Assembly (NCBI GenBank): GCA_015680685.1 | Contig: MNCI01016273.1 | Span: forward strand, 2,113,625-2,177,624 | Reading direction: 5' to 3' | Length of the DNA stretch: 64,000 bases | Source of the DNA: Gnetum montanum | Lineage: Eukaryota; Streptophyta; Gnetopsida; Gnetales; Gnetaceae | Shown here: piece by piece, positions 22,600 to 34,965 of the stretch | Layout: every line of letters starts with the position of its first letter | How positions within the stretch are numbered: position 1 is the first letter of the stretch | Notes under the pieces: generated by a model | Told to the model about the DNA's origin: nothing | Database searches by the model: none | What the model saw: the letters and a program-made list of their open reading frames with translations, nothing else | Position numbers and translations under genes: made by a program

Positions 22600-23640
22600 C
22601 ACAGTGAGGATGGATAACTTACTAAACACATTTGGCATCACACTGAGGGATAGAGTTGTAATGGCATCGACATTAGCATTCTCATTTTGGGGTATGTATT
22701 GGATATTAATGTCTATAAATTATTGTAACAATTATTTTCCTAAGTCACAGTAAGGTTGTAAATGTTTGGCTTTACATGCATACACCTTGGTTACTTGGTT
22801 AACCACAAGTTGAGAGTCATCTTTGATCATTAAGCACTTGAATCCTAGGTCATGAGATACCATCATCCCTCTAGTAAAATCCTCATACTCTACTATGTTG
22901 TTGGTACATGAAAATTCAAAACAATAGGAGCAGGATTGGATTTCACTAGGTGAAAAGTTTATAATGGCAATGACACTAGTCCCAGGATAGTTGAAGCTTT
23001 GTCAAAGTACATGACTACCTCATAATCCTTGGGCACTTAGTTAATGGCATTGACATGTTCATCTAAAAACTCAAGATCTATGGTTTCTTGGTCATCAACA
23101 AGAAAAATAGTAAGTTGTATGGCTATCTCTTAAGCTTTCATTGAGGATTGAGAGACATAATGAAGGTCAAAATGTTTTGTTATGGATTTCCATTGGGCTA
23201 TACGACTACTCTCATAGATCTTAGTTTTTATGGCTATAAGCATGTTATCTTTGCAAATTATGTTGACCTAGTTTTATAGAGGTAGTGTCTTCACTTCTTT
23301 AATGAGAAGACTAGTACTAGACAATAATTCTTCACTTCAGTGTATTATGTCTCATGGGCAACTAATCCATTGCTAAGGTAGTATACTACCATCTTTATCC
23401 AATCATCACATTTTTGTCTAAGTAGAGAGGCAATGGATTTGTTGAAGATAGCAAGGTAGATGTAAAATGATTTACCCTCTTATGGAGGATAGAATATTGG
23501 AAGTTGTGCCAGCTCTTGCTTAAGGTTTTCAAAGGCCTCTTGGCACTGAGCCATTCACTCATAGTGAACTCCTTTCTTAAGAAAGTGTTGCATGGGATGT
23601 AACTTATCTGTAAGCCTAGTGATGAACCTATGAACAAATT
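22600..23640 (-). pseudogene. RT thumb/connection and RNase H of Tat copy B
   Basis: On the minus strand FVHRFITRLTDKLHPMQHFL and EAFENLKQELAQLPIFYPP (23640-23460) form the post-RT block. ETXYTEVKNYCLVLVFSLKK is the usual region before RNase H. RNase H itself is seen as DYEVVMYFDKAS (about 23030), DDSQLVVNQVTKVYACKA (about 22830-22775) and a last catalytic aspartate in ENANVDAIT. Stops are frequent. The order RT, RNase H, integrase is normal for Ty3/gypsy. Confidence 0.78.
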
Positions 23641-24780
23641 GTAGTCTACCTCATAGTCCCTAAAGCTCCTTAATGTTAGTAGGTTCTACCAAGTTGGATA
23701 TGGCCTTAACCTTATCAAGATTGATAGATATCCCTACTTTAGATACTATGAAGCTAAGAATCTTATCAATCTTGACACCAAAACACACTTCTTAGGATTG
23801 AGCCTAAGCTCATACTTAAAGCATCATTTAAGTACAAGGTCAAGATCATGTGCACAGTTGTTGGCCACTTTGGACTTAATGGCTATATCATCTATGTAGT
23901 TGTTGAGCAAACCTAGCATGCAATCACTAAAGATATACATCATGGCTCTCTAGTAGGTTGCTCCTATATTCTTAAGCCAAAGGCCATCATGGTATTGCAA
24001 AAGGTACCCCAAGAGGTCATGAAGTTCATGCTAAGTTGATGTTCTAGGTTGATCCTAATATGATTACATCCTGATAACCTATCCATAAAAGATAATAAGG
24101 CATGCCTAGCTATGATATTAATAAGTTGATCAATACTAGGTAAAGGAAAATCATCCTTGATAGTTACCTTATTTAGGTCTTGGAAATTGTTGCAAATATG
24201 AATGTTTCCATTTTTCTTTAGAACTACCACTATGTTGGATAGCCATTCTATGTAATCAACAACCATAATAAAACCAACTTGGTATAGATTTGTGATCTCA
24301 TCATAAACTACCAAGGCTAAATCAAGTCCAATATTATGAACCTTTTATTTAACTTGTCTAATTTTAGGATCAAGTATAATGTTGTATTGTACTAGGTATG
24401 TGTCTAGGCCTAGCATATCTTCATATGACCAAGCAAATGGCTTAATGTTATCTTATTGAAGCTTCGTGATGTCTTGAGCTTGTTGAGGTTCTAGTGAGGA
24501 ACTTAGCTTTAGGATTTTCTCCTCACCACTGTGCGTTGTGACAAGAACCTTAACTAGAGTGTCTTCAGTAATATCACCAACCTCTAGATCAAGGATTTTA
24601 ACTAGGTTTTCAAGACATTCTAGAAGTTTCTCTATCGATGCTATGTGGTCAACAAGACTCTTAGGCTCAAGATCTACGCAATTAAGGTCAATACACTATT
24701 CTACATCATTGTAAGGCCCACTTAGACTCAAAAGTGAATTGATGTACTCCCAAGTACTCATAATTTAGTCATGCATGTCA
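23641..24780 (-). pseudogene. Reverse transcriptase of Tat copy B
   Basis: A 116-codon open stretch (24314-23964) contains VDYIEWLSNIVVVLKKNG, FQDLNKVTIKDDFPLPSIDQL and LLSFMDRLSGCNHIRI, the classic RT fingers and palm of the Tat/Ogre branch. The active site is YIDD (23898-23887) in NYIDDIAIKS. RLNPKKCVFG follows. The segment 24780-24320 contains a linker with DVE and EDMLGLD motifs before the RT domain. This is the only reverse transcriptase seen in the window. Frameshifts and stops make it inactive. Confidence 0.85.
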
Positions 24781-25004
24781 ACCATAAGCACATTAAGTGA
24801 CACCTCTATAAAGATGAGTAAATAATGTTAGAATGCTATAAAATGCAAACAAAAGGTAAACAATATTGTATAAGACTATAAGAGATAGAAAAAGATTAAT
24901 AAAATGAAATGAAGAATAAACAAAGATCAAGAAAAGGTTAAATAAGGTTTAAAGAAGCTAAAGCATAACAAGGTAAAACAAGGTCAACTAATGTCAGAAG
25001 CTTG

Positions 25005-25400
25005 CTAGTTTAAGGCCTTGGTAAACCATGATGCTGATTTTAGGCCTTAGTAGGCCATAATGCCAATTTAGGGTCGTAGTAGGCCATGGTCACATGGTGT
25101 CAAATGATGGTTAGGAAAGGTCAAACCCCACCATTCAATAGTAATTAAAGGCTAAACAAGGCTTTACATGGCTATAATGTAGAGAATAAAGGAAAACACA
25201 TTGAGATAGAAGTAGTATTGAGGTTAAACAAAATCAACAACACAACAATGGTAAAAAAAAGTCATAATATGATGAAACAAGGCCAAATAAGGTAAAGTGG
25301 AATACATGTGGTGAATCTTGGTCAAAATATGATTAAAAGAAATTAGATTTTTCTAGTTTTAGACCTTAGTAGACCATGGTTTAAGACTACCAGGGTGCTA
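25005..25400. repeat. Spacer repeats on the other side of pol
   Basis: Units such as GCTAGTTTAAGGCCTTGGT, GATTTTAGGCCTTAGTAGG and CAATTTAGGGTCGTAGTAGG occur at 25005-25095. Another unit is at about 25357 (TCTAGTTTTAGACCTTAGT). They match the units at 21226-21370, so pol of copy B is flanked on both sides by the same spacer motif. Confidence 0.6.
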
Positions 25401-25439
25401 GATGAGTTTAGGCATCAATTAGGGCTATTTTGAGACTAT

Positions 25440-28010
25440 TTGAGCTAAAAAAAAAGTAAGGTTTCTAGGCTATCCACGTTGACCAACGTGGATAGGGTGG
25501 CCCTTAGCATGAATGGGACATCTAGATAGTTTCCTAGGCTTCTTTTGGGTAGTTTTGAATCTTGATTGCTTGCATCTCTAGCACAATGGATTGGGGAGGT
25601 AATAGGCTCTTTTTGTATATTGAGGCCTAAAAGTACCATCCATGCTACATCCACACTAGTTAACATGGCCCCAATGTGGATACCCATGAAAATAAGTTGC
25701 ATGGCATCCATAGGATCAAAACTATGATTTTAGGGCCTTCGTAAGGTAGTGCAAGGCTAGATCTATAACACTTGATCACTTTGGAGGTCAAAAATTATCA
25801 AAGAGTAGGTTTTAAAGTTATACCCCCCTGTATCAACATTGGCCACCATGGATGGAAGGGGATTTGTGTGCATGCTCTAGATATGAGCTATAATAAGGTC
25901 CAACCAGGTTGGATTTGGCGCTGGGACCAAGTTTCTACAATTGTGCACTCCCAAACTAAGTTTTGAAGCTAGTTTGAAAGGTTTTTGAGAATCAAATCTA
26001 GTTGAAGATAGTATCCATGTTGTATCTATGCTAGTCAATTTGGATGTAGTGTGGATGGATGAAGTGCACTTACTTTTTGATCCTAGGATCAATTTAGAAG
26101 TAAATTAACCAAATTTTTAGGCTTTTAGGGAATAGTGAATTCTAGGATTTTTGATCAATTTTGGCTATATTTGAAGGTAGTGTGGGGCCATGCATAGTTA
26201 TCCCCCTCTTCCCTTATCCATTCTGGGTAGCATGAATCTAGTGTGGATGAGAGGGCATGGTATGCTTCAAGACTAAAATAGGATTAGACAAGTGCAAAAT
26301 CAAGGCTACTATGTCCTAGGCTCTTGGTGTAGGTTTCTAGTCTTTGGGTGTGTCAATCTACTACCAAAAGTGGAAAGGTAACCCATCAACATTGGATCCA
26401 TGCTATCCATTATGGATCAAACCTTCCTCAACATGAATAGATCAAAAATGCCATATCTAGTCTAGTTTGATAGTAAATTAACCATGCATATCAGCTCTTG
26501 GAATTTCTAGTGTTAGGAGCTAGGGTTTAAGATCAAAATTTGGTACTTTTGAGGGCTTCTAAGTGGTTTTAGAGGTTACCCCTTTAGATCGGTCCACACT
26601 GGCCAACATGGATCTAGTGTGGAGGACTCAAAAAGATCAATTTTTTCCTATTTTTGATTAGTTTTGTTAAGTTTGAGGGTTCTAGGAGGTGCCAACAGGA
26701 TTCTAGGGTGCATGCAAGTCCATCTGGTGTCATTTTGAGATGTTTCTGAGCCTCCCATGGGCCTTCCCCTTAGTATTCACACTATATTTATGCTAGCTAG
26801 CATGGATGAGGGGGATTACTAGCATGGGAATAAAAGTGTTCATTAAATAGAGTGATTTTTGTCACGTTTTACCTTATGGAGCCTCTAAGAGGGTAAGGAA
26901 GCTAACATAGCAAATTCCAAAGCAAATCTTAAGGATTTTTGGCTATAGTCCTCTTATCCATGCTAGATCCATGCCACCTAGTATGGATAAGGTCCCCAAA
27001 CTAGCACAACAACCCCAACCCCCNCAGTAAATTGACCATGCATGTCAACTCTCGAGGTTTTTGGTGTTGATGGTTGAGATTTGGTATCAACATCCACTAG
27101 TTTGAAGGCTCCTTGTTATCTCATGTAGTCATCCCTCCTATATCCACACTGGGAAGTGTGGTTCCAATGTGGATGAGATGGGCATGAGAGCTTTTTACCA
27201 TTTTTAATCAATTGTGTGGCATTTGAAAGTTGTGGAATGCTTCGATAGGGTTGTAAGGCCACTCAGGTAGGTTTTAAGGCTATTTCTGGCTATAACATAG
27301 ATTTTATGCCATACCCCTATGGCATCCACACTAGGCAGCATGGATGGAGGGTTCACTAGTTTGTTGAAAGGTTTATACACAAAAATGAAGTTGTTTTTGG
27401 CCAATCTATGTTATCAATAGCTGGCAAGGGATGTTAGAGTCAAAATATGGCAACTACATAGTCGAATTTAGTAATTTAAGGTCACCCCCAGCCATCCAGG
27501 TTGGGAAATGTGGATGAGGCTTCCCTAAGCATGGATCAACCAAATCCAAAACTTTTGGGCACTTTTGGCTAGGTTTGATAAGATTTCAAGGTTGTTGAGT
27601 GTGACTAGAGGGGTTTAAGATTCTGTGGAGCCCACCCTAGGGTTAAATCAGGGCTTGATGAGCACCAAAGGATGATTATGGATGTCACCCCCCTTAGGCA
27701 ATGCTAGAGAAATGCTAGGTAGTGTTTCCTCAATGTGGATACCCAAATTAGCAAGTTTTATTAGGATCTTACCTTCTTCCGAAGTCTAGGGTTTGTTCAT
27801 GTTCATCATAGCTACTAAAAATGGTAATACAATCAATGTGAGAGAATTTTAGGTTAGAGAAGGCTAGGATCCATCCTTTCTAGCATGGATACATTAGGGA
27901 TAAAGCTAAAAACATCTTGTAGATGTTCCAAGGGGTCAAAACCCCAACATTGATGAGGTTTCCAAGCTTGGAACACTGTGCATTGGAGGCGTATTATGGG
28001 GGCCCATCAC
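25440..28010. repeat. Diverged tandem array, about 182 bp units
   Basis: About fourteen units each carry an imperfect palindrome of the kind TCCACACTGGCCAACATGGA or TAGTGTGGA. They stand near 25475, 25640, 25830, 26020, 26215, 26390, 26585, 26770, 26955, 27130, 27318, 27490, 27690 and 27865. The spacing is 165-200, mostly close to 182. A less frequent internal block, AGTAAATT(A/G)ACCATGCAT, recurs 556 bp apart (26471 and 27027), three times the unit. The array lies between the pol of copy B and the first exon of the antisense gene. No ORF is supported here. Confidence 0.75.
27024..27024. other. Single undetermined base
   Basis: One N follows a C-rich run inside the 182 bp array. It may mark a local assembly join between similar repeat units. 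Confidence 0.9.
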
Positions 28011-28362
28011 CAAAAAATTCAAAAATTTGAACTTGGTGCTACTATCTCCCACTATTCATTGTATTGACAAGAATTTCCCCCATTCACACTTCAATGGACT
28101 ATGAGTTCCAATGCACAAAATTGGTAACATGGGTGTGGAAGCAAGCGTTTAGGTTTTGTATCTAGGCTTTATGCTCTATTCCATTAAAAATCCATTTCAA
28201 ATGTTAATTCTCTACTACAATGCACCCATCAGAGTTCTAGTAGAGATTTTCTTATTTCCACACTTCTCATATTTAGTGTGGTTGATCTAGATTTCATTCC
28301 AAGTTAGCATTGAAGCTTAAACTCTTCAATTTTTAGAGTTTTCTCAGTGTTGATCAACAAGG

Positions 28363-31300
28363 ATGAAAAAGAAAAGCACCGGTAGCAAGAACCTAGCCAT
28401 TAAGGAATTGAATGCTATCACTTAGGGAATCTCCCATCTACCTAGGCTTGTTGTGATGCAAAATTTACATGTTGTAACCCCAAGGTAGGCCACTACTAAT
28501 TATTTTGTTTATTTTGTTTCTAGCCATTTTTCTAGTTTTCCTAGTTAGGAATGGTAGCGTTTTCTTAGATTTAGCCTAGGGTCTGTGCTAAAATTATATT
28601 TTTGACAAAATCATACCTCTTATTTTTCTAGTTTTCTTGTGAATCCAAGGTTATTTCGTTATTTTAGCTTTGTTTAATTAGGTTTTTATGTTTTGTACTA
28701 TTTTTAAACAATTTTGGAAAAAAATCAAGCATAATTTTGAGTTTTTTATTAAGAAATCAGTTAGACATTATTAAAATTTGTGGTTTTCTTTAGAGCTATA
28801 CTTGATCTTTCTGTTGGCTATGACCTTGTCCAATTTGGAGTTGTAATGAGGGAGATCTTATAGTTTTGATTACATTGCACAATTGCGAATTGTGCGATTT
28901 TCAAAATTTTCTGAAAGTTTACAAACTTTTTCTGAAGAAACAATAGGGGTTTAAATTTTTTGTTAAATTTGGATGCATAGGAATTAATATAAGCTTTCAA
29001 ATAGTGGTATAATCACTCCATTTGAAGTTAAAATAAATTTGTGGCAAAGTTTTTACCAACCTTGTGTGAAAGGGGGTTTTTGGTGATAGCCCCAGTCATG
29101 TCAGTTTGATTACGTTTTATGAAAAAATGGCTATGGATTTTGTTCCTTTCTAGTTATGGATACAAGGTTTGTGATTTTAGAATTCCTTCAGTGGTGGAAT
29201 CACTAAAATCAAATTTAAAATGGATTTTTTATGAATATTTCATGAAGGTCATGTAAATCAGGTTGTGTTGTGCCTGTATCAGTTTTACCCCTTGGACATG
29301 GGTAGCGTTGACACTCTAAGAAAATTATCTTTTCAATGTCCCATGCTCTTGGGGACTTCTAAAGATGTTGAAAATATTCTAAATTTTTTCAAGGCTATAA
29401 AATTTTTTACTATTTCAGTAAGGTTTTCTATGGTTGTTCTCTAGGTTTTCTAAAGGACTTTTTGTGTCAACACTATTTTAAACTAAGACACATTTTTGTT
29501 CATGACGTTTTGGCTATGATCTATAAAGGCTATAATGGTTGTAATGATATTGATGTTGAATTTCTAAACAAATTTTAAATAACAAATTAGAGTAATTTAG
29601 AAGGGCTAATTTCATCCCCGTCTAGGATGTTTGGTAAATTTTTTTAAGAAATTCTAAATGTTGAAACATGATCCTAATGGAATTTTGATTTTTTCATGTA
29701 GGGACCTATCGAAACATATCCTCATTGTGGTTGAGTTGGTAGGAATCTTATGCTTTATCAACCAACCTAGGATGAACACCCCTCCCCTAGACTTTGTTCT
29801 AAAATGAGGCTCACTATGGTTCCACCCAAGGATAAGGGAATTCCTTGCCTACATATTGCAAAACTTTAGTGTGATGCTATGGTCACACTCAATTGTAGAC
29901 GTAGCACAGGTTATAGTGGATACCTTTCTTCCTAGGTCTATAAGACTAATAATCAAGTTCATAACTAACGATCCTGAAACATGAGTAGCAAGGGAGTCAG
30001 CAGAGACTAGGCACATCATCAATACAAGTTACTTATCAAAGATCTAGAGCACACTACAGTATTCTTTTGTATAATGTTGATAATACTCTGATGGTGGCAC
30101 ATAGAGTATATATGTTGTTCTAGAACCTACCTGGCATTGTGTACCAACTACATGGATAAGTAAGGTTATTATAGGTTTCTAACATTTTTGGCTTTGCTAA
30201 TTTGGTCACCTTTCTTAACTTGTTAATTTCATGCACATCTTGTAGGTATAGGGTTAATGAATAAGGCTTGATCAAGAATGATCAAACCTTGATGGTGGCA
30301 TAAATTTCCTTAAATGTATTTACCAAATGCCCCAAGATCAAAACTATTGTATATGAGTAGTTAAGAAGGAATTTGATAAATACACCGAAATGTATTTATA
30401 AGAAGGGTGTACCGAAAAATCACATACCTAGTGGATGACCCCCAAGAACATTAGGGAGAAGGGTGTTGTTTCTTGAACCCCCACTTAAGCCTCACTAAAC
30501 AAGGAAAAGAAATGTGAGAATAAGAATGGTTTGCTATGTTATGAATTTTGTTTCTATAGATTTATTTTGGTTTTGCTAAATGTGCCTATGTTGATGCTAA
30601 GCATTTGTTGTTTCCCTACAGGACCTTCCACTTTTTTTGACATCACCTTACCCATTTCAAGATGCCTTGAGAATACCCTCATCCTAAAATTTGGTGAGGT
30701 GAGGCTAGCACAGAAGTGGTTGAGGGGACAGGCATCTAGAGGCATCCAAGCAAACATTGAACATGTAGGCTTGCTTGACGTTTTCATGGCACCTTCCTCC
30801 TTCATCCCTACCATAGAGATGCTAAATGTTATTAACTCCTTTGATTCAGGAGCCAATCAATTCATCACTATAGTACAAGGTATGCCAATAACCATTCCCA
30901 TCAATGATAACATCTTCTATGACTTATTTGGGGTTCCCATTGACTAGATGAAGGTTACCACCAAAGCAATGAAGGAGGTTGACCATCGTGAGAAAGTTAA
31001 GAAGTCGTTTTCTACTAGCAAGGGCCACTTTGAACTTACCTTGGATGGCTTCATGAATCCCAAACCAAAGAAGGTAATTGATATTGCATAGGGATGGGCC
31101 TTTCCTAAACGATTGTCACAAAAGAAGGTGATCAGTATTACATAGGGATGGACCTTTAAGAAGGTCCTAATGAAGGGTACTTGATTCAACTAGGCTGCTT
31201 CATTGACTACCAAGCTTTGAGAGGAGATCCTCAAACTTTGCAAAGATACCTCTACCATAAACCACATGCATTCTACATTTTTTTTGGTTATTATAAGAGG

Positions 31301-33367
31301 TTTGTGGAGTTCTTGGTGGTGAGGAGGGGTGGATGATTTGTGACGTAAGATCCCAACTAGCTCTCTAGGTCGATAAATCATATTTATCCTACCATGAAAG
31401 TCCATAACCCACCAGAAGAGATGGATGACTCATTATTTATTACCACCAAGGATTTTGGTGGTAGGCATTATCCTTTCCATAATAGCATGGGGAAGGAGCC
31501 CCTCATAGTTCTAGCAAACATCAAGAGGACCTAAGCATTGTGCATTGAGGCTGATGGAGTAGCTAGGGTAAAGTTGAAATGGCCTCTAGAGGAAGCACCA
31601 CCAACAACAAAGCAACCCACCATGAAGAAGCTCAAGTTGAGGCTTAATAGGTCACATCAAGTAGTTACCAATATGTCTTACCATGTTTTAGTGTTTAGCT
31701 GTGCTATGTTTTTTGGCTATGTTATTTTTTCATGTGCTAACCTCTTTTATGTCTTATGATTGTAGATAAGTGTTAGGATATGATAGCCTAAGCTACCACT
31801 AAGGACGAAGCACAAAGGCATGCAACCACAGTAGTGGAGTAGGCACAAATGTGTGCCATTGCCATAGCTATAGAGGAACAAAGGTGTGTAGAGGAGGTAA
31901 TCTTATAGCAACATGAGGCTAAAGGATTATCCAACATTGATCTGGATGACCTTAATACATTATTTTTTGAGCCTTTTCCAAATGCATTTCCCATCATTGT
32001 CCTAAAGGAGGGAAAGAAGGAGCTAGGTATACATGCTTCTTAATGCTACTCATTGTATCCTATGGTTTTAAGTTTTTCATTCTAACCTTTTAATGATTGT
32101 TATGCTTATAGTAGCTTTTGAGCCACTAGCAAAGGCCCATACCCCTACATTTTATGTAAAACCATGGGTAGAGATCCTAGATAAGGTGGAGTTCATGTGT
32201 AGGATGGCCAAGGACATCATCAACTAGTTGCAACAAGTTGCACCTGAGATCGGTAAGAACTATGTTTCATTTTCCTTTGTTATTTTGCTATGATTTGTAC
32301 CTATGTTATAGCTACCTTAGAATGTATATTGTGCTTATGGTTATATTTATGGTCATAATTTGTTTGTAGTGCCATTGATTACATGGGACCCAAACCATAA
32401 TATGGAATTTGATTCCTTGCCAAAGCTTCCCTATGATGTTCAAAATGTTTCCCTGAAGTTATATAAAACTACCACTAATCTTATAATTTCATGTGCAAAA
32501 ACTTCATGAAAGCTTCAAAGGTCCAAAAAATCCCTATGAGAGAAATTTGTGGCCTTGAGGAAGGATACCAAGAGGCAAGCCAAGAGGATTAGGGACCTTG
32601 AGGATAGTAAGGCCTTTGTGGAAGCCCAAGTGGCTAACTCAAAGAACTTATAGACCAAAGAGATCACCTAGTCTTGCTACTGGCATAACATCCATGACAA
32701 GGTTGCTCTTTTTAGGGAGATGGTAGAGAAATAGATGCAAATAAATTTTATCTTCCTAAAAGCCAAGGATTGAAAGGATTACTATTCTTGGGTCCTACAA
32801 TGGAGCAAGACATAAAAGGATCATAAGAGGTAGTACAAGCCTTATTGGGAGGCATACCTTAAGTGGCTCAAAGAGGAGATGACTGAATGATGCAAGAGAG
32901 AGTTTTTCATCTGGGGGATTTAAGCTGAGAGTACTTACTAGCTCTCTGAAAACATTTTCATGGTGGCCAAATCTCCTACTCCTAAGATCACTATGGTTGC
33001 AAGTGGAACTTCTACCATTATGGTGTCATGGAACCTACCAGATTGGACTAGGGAGGATCCAAAAAACATCCTCACAAGCATTAATCTTGGGGATTTTGAC
33101 TGGGCCAACATGATGGAAGACCAAATTCTCCATCTCTTGGAGATTGGTCTCCAACATCTACCGCAAAAGTTATTGAGCTGAATTCCCCATAGGTTTGACG
33201 GCTTATTTTTAGTTTTATCATTTTGTTTTCGTTTAAGTTATTAATTGTATTTTTTAGTTACTAATTGGTTTCATGTTATCATGTCATAGGCATCAGGCAA
33301 CATTGGTAGCCCCAATGGCAATGGTGATGATGATGATCAACCACCTCCTCCTCTGGATGCCTCTTAG
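28363..33367 (+). pseudogene. Antisense multi-exon retroelement gene, copy B
   Basis: Proposed exons are 28363-28484 (ATG, MKKKSTGSKNLAIKELN, donor CAAG|GTAGGC), 29702-30159 (after CATGTAG), one from 30246 (after TTGTAG), 30622-30948 (after TTTCCCTACAG), about 31400-31700, 31766-32026, 32112-32252 (donor ATCG|GTAAGA), 32370-33180 and 33290-33367 (after GTCATAG; ends PPPPLDAS and stop). The exon at 30622 encodes FMAPSSFIPTIEMLNVIN and FITIVQGMPITIPIND. The exon at 29702 has HPRIREFLAYILQNFSVMLW. Later exons match copy A. The gene is convergent with gag (34965-34020) and antisense to gag and pol. Stops in most exons show decay. Function is unknown. The intron-exon structure is inferred by eye from paired splice signals in the two copies. 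Confidence 0.6.
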
Positions 33368-33724
33368 TGTTATCGGATGCTTGATGTGATAGTTTTGTTG
33401 TTATTTAATTTTGACTTGTTGATGGATGTTGTATGGTTAGAGTTGGTCCATGTTTTAGTTGTATATGGTTTATAGTTGTTTATTGTTTCAACGTTTATGT
33501 AACACAATGTGGCTATGACTTTTTATGTTTAAATGTTTTCATTTTTAAATTTCACTTTTGGTTTCGGCTATATATGTTGTTGATAGGTTTACTGTTTTAA
33601 GGTCTTATGGTTATAAATTTTGTAAATGACTATGTTGTAGATGGCTACTTTGGATACATTAAAAATAGCTATAAGATTGTATGCATATTTGTTATAATAT
33701 TATTTATTAGTTTAACGCCACGGT

Positions 33725-33850
33725 GGTCCATAGGATACTTGCCAGTTTTAGGTCATGGTAGGCCATGCATGCAATATGGAATTGGTTTGCCAATTTTAGG
33801 CCATGGCAAGCCCATGTTATGAGAATTTTCCAGTTTTAGGCCATGCTAGG
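33725..33850. repeat. Spacer repeats after the antisense gene
   Basis: Three units with GCCAGTTTTAGGTCATGG, CCAATTTTAGGCCATGG and CCAGTTTTAGGCCATGC stand between the end of the antisense gene and gag of copy B. They belong to the same motif family as at 21226 and 25005. Confidence 0.6.
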
Positions 33851-34019
33851 CCTATGTTGCAAAGAAAGATATATTTTTTCTTGGTTTACATTTTAAAAAT
33901 TCTTATGGGTTTTTCACATTTTATATCATGCTAAAAGAAAGAAATAAAATTCTTTAATAAAAATGAAAATAAAAGATAAATTCTAAGATTATATAAAACA
34001 AACAATATGACTTAAGATG

Positions 34020-34965
34020 TAAAACAAAATATAGACTAACATGCTATAGGGACACTAGGAGGGAGCATTAAGGGTGGGACCACAAGACTAATGGGATCAT
34101 CCTAGTGGAAGTCCATGATCTTAACACTTCGAGATGTGGAGGCTTTAAGAATTTTCAACTCCTCCTTCAAGTCTTGGATCATTTGTAAGGCTTAAACTAA
34201 GCCCTTTGGTACCCCTATTGGTTGTAGGGTTTGCATAAAAGGTTGTGGCATTTATTGAGAAGCTTGTGGTCTCACTATCAATTATAGAATGGAGAGGAGA
34301 GGTTGCATTGTTGCTATGATTAGTGGGCCAAATATGGAGAAAAATAGTTTTTCCAGTATCTAGGACATAAACGGAATAAAGGGGGCATGTGACCTCTTGG
34401 TTTCTTAGGGTTCCATGATGGGCTCCACCTAATTGGTCAATAGGTTGGTGGTAGTCACAGCCATTGATGAAGATCATACAAACCATGGCTAGGTGTCGAA
34501 TGGCATAGAGAAGTGGAACATGGTTGCTTGCAACACCGATTATGTTTGGTACATAAGGATGACTAGTGTGGGACCAAACATGGTCGAGTAGGAAGGGATA
34601 GAGAATGGTGACATCTAACCCATGAATAAAATAAAGGGGATAGAGGAATGCACTATAGCATTAATGGTTGCTTGTTAAAATAACCTCCTAGGATGTTTTC
34701 AAGCTCAGATTCTTCTCTAAACTCATCCTTCTTTTCCTAATACTCCTCTGAGCTATGCTTCTCATCTTCTTCATCCATCTCAATTAGTTGAGATAGGATT
34801 CTAGCATAAACATCCATCAGGGATATTTGATCATATAGGGAAGGAATGTATTCCTTCCCATCTTGATGTATGAGCTCATACTCCCTTTTGAGTTCTACTT
34901 TTTCCTATGGGATTAGCATGCTAGCCTAGATTTTGGCACAAATGTAGTTTTAGTGATCTTCTTTT
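34020..34965 (-). pseudogene. gag N-terminal region of Tat copy B
   Basis: The minus strand from about 34950 has GKEYIPSLYDQISLMDVYA and SQLIEMDEED, aligning with 7566-7279 of copy A. An open stretch of 113 codons (34486-34145) has low-complexity T, N, H and S-rich sequence, corresponding to the linker before the gag core. The gag core and protease that follow in copies A and C are missing here, so copy B has lost them by deletion. Confidence 0.6.

Noticed and set aside
28878-28896. Perfect short hairpin GCACAATT-GCG-AATTGTGC as a possible small-RNA precursor
   Set aside because: The stem is only eight base pairs and lies in a proposed intron. It is too short for a microRNA precursor.
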